NCBI RefSeq assembly: GCF_036711975.1
Contig: NC_091971.1
Coordinates: forward strand, 4,099,501 to 4,163,500
Length of the DNA: 64,000 bases
Direction: 5' to 3'
Source of the DNA: Onthophagus taurus
Taxonomy: Eukaryota; Arthropoda; Insecta; Coleoptera; Scarabaeidae
The notes under the pieces: generated by a model
What the model was told of the DNA's origin: nothing
Databases searched by the model: none
The model's input: only the letters and a program-made list of their open reading frames with translations
Translations under genes and position numbers: made by a program
In this document: piece by piece, positions 1 to 10,175 of the stretch
Layout: the number at the start of each line of letters is the position of its first letter
Position numbering within the stretch: the first letter of the stretch is position 1

Positions 1-160
1 GCATGAATGTTGTTGTTTTCTTATTTTTTAATTCTTATTAAATTGAAGTAAAAGTATTGTATAAGCTGTATAAATTGCTTGGGTGGAATTATTGTTTTGG
101 TTCACACAAAATTGTTGAAAATTGAGTGATTAAACATTTTAAAAGAAAGTTATTAAAGTA

Positions 161-1818
161 TGTACAGGGTGGGCAAATTTGGGTGTTATTATAGGCTATC
201 TCAGAAACTATAAGAGATACGAAAAAAGTAGGTGCCATGTCCCGGTCTCTTTTTTCGAGACTAAGCCAATCCCGCAAACACCAAACCTCTATCTTCTTTT
301 GTTTTTAAGTTATAGCCAAAAAGTCAAATTTTCGTGTTTTTAAAAAATGCTCATATTTCGTTTATTTTTGAAATTAGAGAAATGGGGTTGATACGTTCTT
401 AAGACACTTCTTTAAGTAGAATATACTGCCGTTGAAAAGTTTTAAATATACTTGATGATTTTTGAGATATAACACAAAGTTGTGTTTTTTTAAATACAAA
501 CTATACTTGATTATGATGTTAAAGAAAAGAGCATATTTTTAGCTTTCCAATGATGTATCGCATGTATGGTGTATTTGCAGAAAATAAGCGTTAATTTTCA
601 ATTCGAAAATAGTAAGCGCTAATGTTCAAAATTTTGATTATAGTAGGCGTGTCCGGACAGTAAATACTACCTAGTGGCTATAATATATGGTTTTGCACGA
701 ATATGACAGAATAAAGTTGGTTTTGTACCATTATTCAGGATAAGTTGGTTTTGTACCAACGAATAAAAACTTTGAATAGTTAATTTAAATTTCTCAGCAT
801 CTTATCCCTGACTTTGTTTACCAATAAAAAATGATTAGCATTTAAAGTTTGTTTATTAAAAATACAAGAAATGTATTAATTAATGAATAATTAAATATGG
901 ACAACTTCAGGAACTAAACAGTCATAAACTGTCATCTTCTTCTACTCAACTTACTGGTTGTAAGATTAGAACAGTTCGGTATCAATGAATGAAATCTTCG
1001 GTAGTATTTTCCCAGTTTTCCCCAAACATAAGATGTAGAAGTTTTTTGATATCAGCAATCTTTTCTTTTGAAATTGAGTGAGATAGAGGAAAATTAGGAA
1101 TCATAAACTGGGAGCGGACTTTCGGAGAAACACCGTTTGAATGGGGATATGAAGACTTATGTATCATCTTCAAAGCGGACTCCAATATATTCTATATTTA
1201 ATTTTATCGTTTTATTTAAAGATAATGCGGAACTTTTTAAACGGGAAACTTGTTTCGCAAAATTCATGAATGAAATGACAAGTAAACTCACGTTGCTATA
1301 GTAACTAAGTAGTATTTAGCGTTTTCCTTGCCTACTATAATTAAAAATTTGAATTTTAATCTTTAATATTTTAAAAATTGAAAAATAACGCTTATTTTCC
1401 GCAGAAACATCATGCGTGCGATACATCATTGGAAAGCTAAAAATATGCTCTTTTCAGTAATATCATAATAAAGTATAGTTTGTATTTAAAAAAATACAAC
1501 TTTATGTTATATCTCAAAAATTATCAGCTATGTTAAAAATTTTTCAACGACAGTATATTCTACTCAAAAAAGTGTCTTAAGAATGCATTAACCCCATTTC
1601 TCTAATTTGAAAAATAAACGAAATATGAGCATTTTTTGAAATCACTAGAATTTGACTTTTTGGCAATAACTTAAAAACAAAACAAGATAGAGATTTGGTC
1701 TTTACGGGATTGGATTAGTCTCGGAAAAAGAGACCGGGACATGGCACCTACTTTTTTTGTATCTCTTATAGTTTCTGAGATAGCCTATAATAACACCCAA
1801 ATTTGCCCATCCTGTACA
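161..1818. mobile_element. Long-TIR DNA element in Piezo intron (copy 1)
   Basis: The two ends are inverted copies of each other. The left arm (about 161-650) starts TGTACAGGGTGGGCAAATTT and the right arm (about 1327-1818) ends with its near-perfect complement, giving arms of about 490 bp. The loop between them has a short minus-strand ORF (982-1185) whose IPNFPLSHSISKEKIADIKK-like stretch looks like relict transposon protein. No complete transposase is visible, so this is a non-autonomous element. The end is itself a TGTACA palindrome, so the target duplication cannot be separated from the terminus. Elements at 22622-24036 and 28825-29737 share the terminal motif. Confidence 0.8.
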
Positions 1819-2219
1819 CACGTGAATGCTGCACAGTTGGTTTGACATAATTTCGCACCAACAGTGAATACGACGTTGTATGTTAATTTATGGGGAAGTA
1901 TGCCAAATCGTTGTGGGGACAAATTTTGAATGCCAAAAAAGAAAACTTTGATCTTGTCAAAAAAGATCGTATTAATTATCTCGAATTGTCTGTCGACTCA
2001 ACCGAACCTCAAGAAATTGATCATCACATTGTTGTGCCTCAGTCGCAAGCAGCTTCGGCTTTCACTACAGTGGGAAATGTATGCTGTTATTACAATTAAT
2101 ATCATATCAAAGCAGATTCCAGCGCAGATTTTATGATGAAACTGATCATCACATTGCTGTTTCTTGGTTATAAACAGTCTCGGCTTTCATTACAGTAGGA
2201 AATGTATGATTACTATATT

Positions 2220-2640
2220 TCAGCTTAACACGTTTTCTGACAAATTCCGATTCCTAGTCTCCACTGCTTTCTGTTCTTCACCATATCTTTCTGCATCTCT
2301 CTTCCTCTCATCTCCTTTTCAATTCCCTCTCTCCCGTTGGTCGTTGATCTTCTCTTTCTACGACCATGCGGATTTCCACATTAGGTAGGATATGTTTGGG
2401 AAGTGGATTCTTTGAACATAGTCAAACCATCTCACCAATTTCGTTTATATCATCTACGATACTATCTTCAGCATACACATCCATGATATCTTGTCTGTAT
2501 TCTTACATTTCTTATCATTTCTCGTTTCGATCTATCTACGGTCCTTTGCTAATATCCCATCTCTGTGGCTTCAAGATATTTTATAACTCCATGATAGGAG
2601 AACCCACTTTTGGTATTCCGCTATAGACGTGAATACGTTA
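2220..2640 (-). mobile_element. Decayed LINE 3'-end remnant (possible)
   Basis: Read on the minus strand, the stretch has broken frames resembling the C-terminal tail of LINE polyproteins: an RNE-type start, an arginine-rich middle and a final RKQWRLGIGICQKTC-like ending. Stops interrupt every frame. The stretch sits in the Piezo intron upstream of the first visible exon. The call rests on family resemblance only. Confidence 0.3.
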
Positions 2641-2921
2641 ATGGCCTCCTTTTAATATGTTTAATCACCCATTGAAAATAAAATCACAAATCTGTGTATA
2701 AAAATAATAATATAAATAAAATTGCCTACATCGACTTCGATTATAACGAACTTTTAGGTAAACTTATTTTTTTTATTTATAATAAAGTTAATTAACAATT
2801 TTTAACCGAAATAAAAGGTCGTTATTACCGTAGTACACCGCATACATATTATTAAAAATTCCATTTCACACAATTTTCATTTTACTTGCATAAAATTGAT
2901 TGTTTATTTCTTTTAATATAG

Positions 2922-5900
2922 TTCCGGAATGATTGAATTCGAAGAAGGTGAAATTTCCCAATACGATCAACCGACAATCATTCGTTTAATGATAGCGATT
3001 TGGTACATCGTAATGAGCAACTCTGAAATATTATGTTACATAATGATTTTCGTGAATCAAATGCAATCGGCGACATTTTTATCGTTATCGTTACCATTTT
3101 TGGTATTTTTCTGGGGAACTTTGGCCATTCCCAGACCGTCCAAATCGTTTTGGGTAACAATCATTGCGTACACACAGGTAATTTTTTTCTTCCCAAATTA
3201 AATATTTATCTTTTTGTTATATATTTTTATAGACTGTCGTCTTGATTAAATGCATATTTCAATTCGAATTTTGGACGTGGAACCAAACGAATAACGTCCC
3301 TGATACAAATCCTTTTTATCCACCCAGAATAATCGGAGTTGAACAAAATTCGCATTATGCAGTTTGGAATTTATCGTTATTATTGGTGGTGTATTTTCAT
3401 AGATACTTGTTAAAATCTTTGGGATTGTGGACCGCGGCTATTGTGACAGTTCCCCTTTTGCACGAGGGTGATTATGTGGTTCAAGAACTTCAAAAGGATC
3501 GGTAATTGAATTGATTTTATTTTTGTGCCATTCCTTGTCCCAATCGCATTTATTTTTTAAAATTAATTCCTTCAGCCAGATTAAACCTGGGGATATATGT
3601 CCTTTATTATTTACAAGAAGAAGAGCAAATTTATTAAAACCCAAAAAAAGAAAACTCCTATTTAGGTATAACTCTTTTGTGAATCCTCCAATAATTCTTA
3701 TTTTTATATATCTAAATTATCTAAATAATCTAAATAATCTACAATTAATTAATATTTTAGAACATTAAAAGATCATGCTAAATTAAGCGCATCTGATGAT
3801 GAGAATGACGATGATGAGGATAAATCGATCACTGTAGCTGTTAAAACCGAATATGCCGAACCGATTGATATGTTTCCAGATGCTATTCACATGTCGTAAG
3901 AGAACTTAAATATATTTTTGTGGCTCTTTTAATTGACATTTTTTTTGTAGTACTGTAAAATATTTTGAGTTGATCAAAGTGTTTCTAAAACAACTTAGAG
4001 ATCCGACATCTCGAGCATCTGATGATGTTTATTCTTATATGTTTTTGTGTGACTTTTTCAATTTCTTCGTTATACTTTTCGGATATTCATCATTTGGGGT
4101 AAGATTTTTTTTTAAATAAACATAATAGTAACTTGATTATAAAAATATTTAGGAGCAACAAGGTGATGGAGGTGTCCAATCTTATTTGCAAGATAATAGA
4201 GTTCCTCCTCTTTTCCTGTTGATGTTAATCGTGCAATTCTTATTGATCATAGTTGATAGAGCAATATATTTAAGAAAAAATATAACAGCTAAGATAGTTT
4301 TTCAATTTGTACAAATAATAGTGTTACATGGTTGGTTATTTATACTCTTTCCGTTAATGACTGATAGGTAAATATATATGATATATATATGATTCCCAGC
4401 TAGTTTCAACTTGATATAATATTTCAGATATTTTAATTCAACGATAGCTCCTCAATTATACTACATGGTGAAATGTTTCTATCTCCTTTTATCCGCTTAC
4501 CAAATCCGTTGTGGATACCCAGCGAGAATTCTTGGAAATTTCCTGTGCAAAAGTTACAACTACGTCAACAAGATCTTATTTTTGGTATTTATGGTTGTAC
4601 CTTTTTTGTTTGAATTGCGAACAGTTATGGACTGGATGTGGACTGATACTTCGATGACCGTTTTCGATTGGATAAAAATGGAAGATATTTTCGCCACCAT
4701 TTTCCAAATAAAGGTAACAATCTTTCATTTAAACGCCGCATTTATGTGTTTTCTTCAGTTATTTGTTTTTATTGTGTGGGGTAGAGCAATTTAAAAAAAA
4801 AACCATAAATAAAATTTGCACTTAGGAATTTGAGTTGCCACCATTTCTTCAAAGAGTAGTAAATGAGCATCATAACTCCAAAGGAAAGGTGATTTTTTTG
4901 GCTTCAGCTAAATGTCCTAATATAACAAGTTTTTCTTACTAACTCTTAATATAAAATATATTTATAAATACAATTATTAAATGTAAATATAAAGAAAAGT
5001 CATGGTGGTTGATTTAATAAAGACAAATTCATTTAAGTATTAAGGCTTTCACGATCAGTGTTAATTGTACTAAAACTAGAACTAGTCTTTTGATAAAGTC
5101 TTTAACATTTCAAGATTCCGAATTCCGAATGTTTCTAGTTTTAGTGTCAGTTCTAGTTTTAGTGGAATAAAAATATGCAACATAGTGATAACTTATCCTA
5201 ATTAGCACTACCTATCACTGTCACTAGAACTATCATTAAACCTAGAACTAGAATCATTCGGATTTAGCCGTCTTGAAAGACGTGCGGCTAAATCCGAATG
5301 TTCTTGTGTTAGTTCTAGTGATAGTGCTAGTGTAAAACTAGAACTAACACTAGACCTAGAACTCGAAACATTCTGATTTAGCCGCACGTCTTTCAAGACG
5401 GCTAAATCTGAATGATTCTAGTTCTAGGTCTTGTGTTAGTTCTAGTGATAGTGCTAGTGTAAAACTAGAACTAACACTAGACCTAGAACTAGAAACATTC
5501 TTATGTTAGTTCTAGTTTTAGTTCAATAAAAATACGCAACATAATAATATTTTATGCTACCTACCACCTACCAGCCGTCGTAAAAGAGATACGGCTAAAC
5601 GGAATGTTTCTAATTCTAGTATTAATTCAAGTTTTAATTGTTATACAGCTTCAGGTTGTTGTATATTTTTACTAAACACTAGAAATATTCAGATTTAGCC
5701 ATCTCAAGTCGAAACCCAAATGTTTCAAATAATTTATAAACAGCTAACATTAATTATTTAACCAATATTAATGTAAATAAATAATAATATATTATTTAAA
5801 ATTGATTTTCTTAAAATTTTTCAGTGTACAAGAAGGGCAGAACTTGAATATCCACAACCAAGAGGTCAAAAAAAATCACCTATAGCAAAATACATAATGG

Positions 5901-8246
5901 GCGGTGGAATACTGGTGGTTATAATCGCGATTATTTGGTTCCCTTTGGTATTCTTTTCCCTCGGAAACGCCGTTGGACAAACAAACGTTCCTTACGATGT
6001 GACTTTATCGATACGAATTGGTCCATATGAGCCGGTTTATCAATTATCAGCACAAAATAATTCCATATTCAGGTATTTTGAATTCCTAAATACCACAATT
6101 TCTTGCTTTATACATAACCACTTTTTAAATTTTTAGTTTTAATCAAAGCGATTATGAAATTATTGAAGAAACCTATAAACAGAATAAAGCCGCGTTTTCG
6201 TTTATAAGTAATTATCGGGAAGAAGATATCGCCGCGGTAAAACTAAGCGGGGATTCTTCGACCGTTTGGACGATTTCCCCGCCTGATAGGAATCGAATGA
6301 TTGCGGAAGTTGCCTCAATGAATCCGTTACAAATTCAGTTACAGTATCAGATTTCCCATAACAGTAGTGGTAACAAAAATGATCCGGGAACGATTAGAGA
6401 GATCATTGAAATTATGATGCCGGCTGTAATTGATGATCAACTCAATCCGGAGAGGCAAAATTTATTGAGAATGTTATGGGGAAATGAAACTGATGTTCCA
6501 CCGGTTCGTTTGGGGTATATTTTACCGAAATTTCTTAAGGTTACTAATAGGGGAACTGCTCAACCTGTTAAACTACTTATGGATGACCCAGGTAAACTAA
6601 TTCAAAACGTCAAAACATATCCTATATTTAAAAACATTTTATAGCAACTTTAAAGTTCTTCGTTTGCTTTTCCCCTTTGTTAGTTTATTAAATTGAAATA
6701 TTACACTTAAAAAGGTTCAAAAGACATAATCGTTCTGACGTTTGTAAACTAACCTAAAAATTCAAAACGTCAAAGCATTTAAAAAATACATTCTATATTT
6801 ATAAACATTTTATAGAAACTTTAAAGTTCTTCGTTTGCTTTTGCCACTTATTAGATTATTAAATTGAAATATTACACTTAAAAAGGTTCAAAAGACATAA
6901 TCGTTCTGACGTTTGTAAACTAACCTAAAAATTAAAAACGTCAAAACATTTAAAAAATAATTAGATGAGGGAGTTTGATCCATGTTGATAAATATCAAAT
7001 GTTAACAAATACACTATATTTATTAACATTTTATAGCAACTTTAAAGTTCTTCGTTTGCTTTTCCCCTTTGTTAGTTTATTAAATTGAAATATTACACTT
7101 AAAAAGGTTCAAAAGACATAATCGTTCTGACGTTTGTAAACCAACCTAAAAATTCAAAACGTCAAAGCATTTAAAAAATACATTCTATATTTATAAACAT
7201 TTTATAGAAACTTTAAAGTTCTTCGTTTGCTTTTGCCACTTGTTAAATTGAAATATTATACTTAAAAAGATTCAAAAGACATAATCGTTCTGACGTTTGT
7301 AAACTAACCTCAAAATTCAAAACGTCAAAACATTTAAAAAATATCCTATATTTATAAACATTTTATAGAAACTTTAAAGTTCTTCATTTGCTTTTGCCAT
7401 TTATTAGATTATTAAATCGAAATATTACACTTAAAAAGGTTAAAAACACAAAAGGCATAATTCTGACGTTTGTAACCTAACCTATAAATTCAAAACGTTG
7501 TCAAATCATTGTAATTCTAAACACAAAATTAATTTATTAGGGTTAATTAATTAATTTAAGCTTTGTTTTGTGCTTATAATGTTTAAAAGTTGAGTAAAGA
7601 ATATATTTATATTTTAGATAATCCAGAGCAGTCATACCTTCGGACTCTCAACCTTACCTTATCGTCTCATTCATCGAATCAATCCGATAGCATCAAATAC
7701 GAATGGTGGACAATCCAAGAAAATTGTTCCGATATAAACTACAGAGTTTACTTAAGAAAATTAAGCTATGGAGATTGTTCCGCTATAGTACTTTACACGT
7801 TTAATGATCGCATCTTCCCACCAACTCTCAATATTATCACAGCGGGAGGGTAAGTAACTTAAAAATTAGTTATAAAGTATATATTTAATTTTATTACATA
7901 CTTATTTTATTAAAAAAAAATAAATAAAAAGATTTGTGTTAATTAAAACATAATTTGCAGTATAATCGGGGTTTATACAACTTTAGTATTCCTGGTATCT
8001 CGTTTCCTCCGTGGTTTCTTCTCGGAGATTTGCTTCAAAATCATGTTCGATGATATGCCAAATGTCGATCGTGTCCTTCAACTTTGCCACGACATTTATT
8101 TAGTGCGCGAGGCGGGTGAATTCTGTTTAGAGGAGGACTTATTCGCGAAACTCGTCTTCCTCTTCCGGTCGCCGGAGACGCTTATTAAATGGACGCGACC
8201 CAAAGAGGACGGCGAGGATGAGGATAATCCCGAGGGTGATAATTAA
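2922..8246 (+). CDS. Piezo: Piezo mechanosensitive cation channel, C-terminal 842 residues (5' part outside window)
   Basis: Piezo is a trimeric plasma-membrane channel opened by membrane tension. Ten exons join in frame: 2922-3177, 3233-3501, 3761-3895, 3951-4098, 4153-4367, 4428-4713, 5825-6072, 6137-6591, 7618-7849 and 7961-8246. They encode the last blade helices (motif PRPSKSFW), the beam/anchor region, the conserved YPQPRGQKK anchor motif, the outer helix (MGGGILVVIIAIIWFPLVFF), the extracellular cap (about 6000-7850), then the inner pore helix and cytosolic CTD (MFDDMPNVDR, LEEDLFAKL, RSPETLIKWTR). The first exon begins in mid-codon, so the N-terminal two thirds lies upstream of the window. 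The introns hold a long-TIR element, CTAG-rich repeats and a 171-bp array. A second version of the last exon follows at 8709. AATAAA for this ending is at 8556-8561. Confidence 0.96.
4826..4888 (+). other. Piezo: Candidate 63-nt in-frame cassette exon of Piezo
   Basis: Between the exons ending at 4713 and starting at 5825 there is a 63-nt open stretch preceded by cacttag and followed by gtgatt. Both neighbouring exons meet at phase 0 and this stretch is exactly 21 codons, so it could be included without a frame change. It would add EFELPPFLQRVVNEHHNSK plus two residues just before the CTRRAELEYPQPRG anchor segment. It is less AT-rich than the flanking intron. The splice sites are mediocre and I know of no homologous insertion in other Piezo proteins, so it may be chance. 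Confidence 0.3.
5060..5720. repeat. CTAG-rich palindromic repeat in Piezo intron
   Basis: The stretch is built from recurring ctagaactagaa / ttctagttctaggtctag words on both strands, and a recurring block reading attcggatttagccgtcttg that also appears inverted (about 5258-5300 against 5375-5415). The same vocabulary occurs in the ApepP intron (about 11320-11560) and Acsl introns (about 49050-49150, 50800-50890, 54100-54440). This is a dispersed repeat family with strong hairpin potential and no coding capacity. Confidence 0.75.
6592..7520. repeat. Tandem array, about 171-bp unit, five copies, in Piezo intron
   Basis: The anchor word ttaaagttcttc recurs at about 6650, 6821, 7042, 7213 and 7374, so the spacing is about 161-171 bp with one 50-bp insertion near 6960. 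Each unit contains aaaacgtcaaa and its relative tctgacgtttgtaaac. The array lies directly after the exon ending at 6591 and stops about 100 bp before the exon at 7618. Confidence 0.9.
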
Positions 8247-8555
8247 GAATTAAAAAAAAAAATATGATTTATTTTTTGCATATTCTGTGATAACATAAAG
8301 AGGGAAAAAAGGTTTCTTTTTTTTAAACAGGATTTGTTGAAAAACTTAACCATAAATTGACGTTTAAACGGAACATTTAATTTGATTAGTTAAATGCTTT
8401 TAATATCAATCAGGGAAATCAATTTATTGAATGTTAGGATTAAAAAAATAGTTGAATCTATTACTTTTTTTATGTATGTTTAAACTAAGTGTATAATTTA
8501 TTAGTTTAGGCACCACACTTAATTTAACTGTTTTAAATATAAATGTTTTTTGATA

Positions 8556-8561
8556 AATAAA
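8556..8561 (+). terminator. Poly(A) signal for the proximal Piezo ending
   Basis: AATAAA lies 310 bp after the proximal stop codon and before the second terminal exon at 8709. Each ending could therefore be polyadenylated on its own. The distal exon has AATAAA overlapping its stop (9026-9031) and another at 9313-9318. Confidence 0.5.
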
Positions 8562-8708
8562 TTATTTATTGCACTCACATGGATATTTTTTTTAAACCAT
8601 TTATAATTTTCCTTTTATTTCCTAAATATTTTTTACTATAAGTATGAAGGAATATTATTATTAGTTTTAATTCAACATTATTTACTAACCAAAATTCCTT
8701 ATCTCTAG

Positions 8709-9030
8709 AATTATTGGGATGTACCTGTTATATTTTTTGGTGATATTTAAAGTTATGAGAGATATAATGGCTAAAAACATGATTAAAGCTTGGTACGAGG
8801 AAGTACCATATGTCGACCGTATTATTATGCTTATAAGAAACATTCGAATAGCCAGGGCAATGAAAATGTACGATCTTGAAGAGTACCTATTCTCTATGTT
8901 ATTATTTTCGATACGATCGTCCGCTATTTGGATTGAAATGACTCGCTTGCCAGGACTTCCAACTATTCCAATCGGAAATATATTACCAGGAGTTCAAAAT
9001 AGAACACCAGAAAAGAAAGAAAAGGAATAA
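8709..9030 (+). CDS. Piezo: Alternative, diverged second copy of the last Piezo exon (inner helix and CTD)
   Basis: After a clear acceptor (ttatctctag) the sequence reads A-ATT-ATT-GGG-ATG-TAC. Joined to the exon ending at 7849 (phase 2) it gives G-IIGMY, against G-IIGVY from the proximal exon. It then stays open for 106 residues. Over the first 79 residues it aligns with the proximal exon without a gap, with 25 identities: IIG.Y, the inner-helix Arg at position 17, P.VDR, the LEE.LF motif, RS and the final TR. The aligned MF of the neck becomes WY and PE of RSPETLI becomes SA. The tail after WTR/MTR is unrelated to the proximal one. This is a duplicated, still coding terminal exon that would be used mutually exclusively. 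The less likely alternative is a relic of a neighbouring Piezo paralogue. Confidence 0.85.
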
Positions 9031-10175
9031 AATGTATAAGATTAGATAATTAAAATGATTTAGAAGTATTCGTATCTTTTTCATTTTTAAATTTGGTGCT
9101 TTTAAATTTGTTATAGGAAATATATTGTGTAATTTTCAATAATTTTCATTAACAATAACAATGTTATCGTTACATATTAATGACGTGAGTAATCGCTTAT
9201 TACTTACTTGCGATTTAACAGCTCAGATTTAAATTTCATTTGTATATTGCAACTCTAACGACTTTACTGTATGGATATCATATTCAAAATTGTAGTCTTT
9301 ATGGTGATTACAAATAAACCACATCGAACAAGTAAGACAATTTTAGTTAATTATATTTAACATAAGCATCTAGGTTGACGATCTGCCGAGGCGTTGTGAC
9401 TCAGTTCATCACATTCTTGAAAACTCTCCAGACTTTGTATGCGATGTGATGACAATGTAGCGCCTCGGCCGCAAGCAGCTTCATTAATCTTGATATCGTT
9501 ATGAACTGGTTAGTTTTTATGTCAATATGGTATCAATGTTATGCCTCGACCACAAGCGATTTCGGCTTTATTAATCTTAATATCGTTATGAACTGGTTAA
9601 TTTTTGTGTCAATATGGTATCAATGTTAAGCCTCGGCAGCAAGTTACTTCGGCTTAATTAATTTTCATAGGTGTAATTTCCAAAAAGTAAAAATCGATGA
9701 TTTAACACAATAAAGACGCTTTTACGTACATAAAACACATTAATTAAAATATTTTTTACAATAAATAATTTAATTTAAATCGACAGCGCCATCTATTAAC
9801 AATTATGAATATTAACTCATATTGTATAATTAAATTAAAACTAATTAAAGTGTGATATTTTTAACTTAAAGTTAGTTTATATAAAATTATTTTCAAAAAA
9901 GAAGCATTTTCTAAAATGAATCAATTCTATTTATCTTTAAAGTTGATATAACGTTATAGAATCCTGTAAAAATATATGTCAAGTGTCATCCGTCAAACAG
10001 CTGTAACTTTCCTTTTAAACTATTTTTACTTTATCCTTGATCGTACAAACACTTATAACCTGTAAATTCATCAAAATGATCCTTATAAACATAATCTAAA
10101 ATCGTGATAAGATAAGAATCTCCTATTTATTTAGGAACCAGTACAACTAATTTTTGTGTGTAAGGTTCTTCCAAG
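9031..10175. repeat. Spacer between Piezo and ApepP with short tandem repeat at 9460-9665
   Basis: No coding exon was found here. A word group of about 88 bp (atatcgttatgaactggtta ... caatatggtatcaatgtta ... gcctcg.c) is repeated two to three times at 9460-9665. The last part, just before the ApepP start, should hold the ApepP promoter and 5'UTR. No convincing TATA or Inr could be singled out. Confidence 0.55.

Noticed and set aside
151-1824. Target-site duplication for the long-TIR elements
   Set aside because: The outermost bases form a TGTACA palindrome, and beyond it the flanks (gta and cac) differ, so no duplication can be claimed.
1890-2136. Short ORFs considered as an upstream Piezo exon
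   Set aside because: No similarity to Piezo, no matching splice phase, and they lie in repeat-rich intron sequence.
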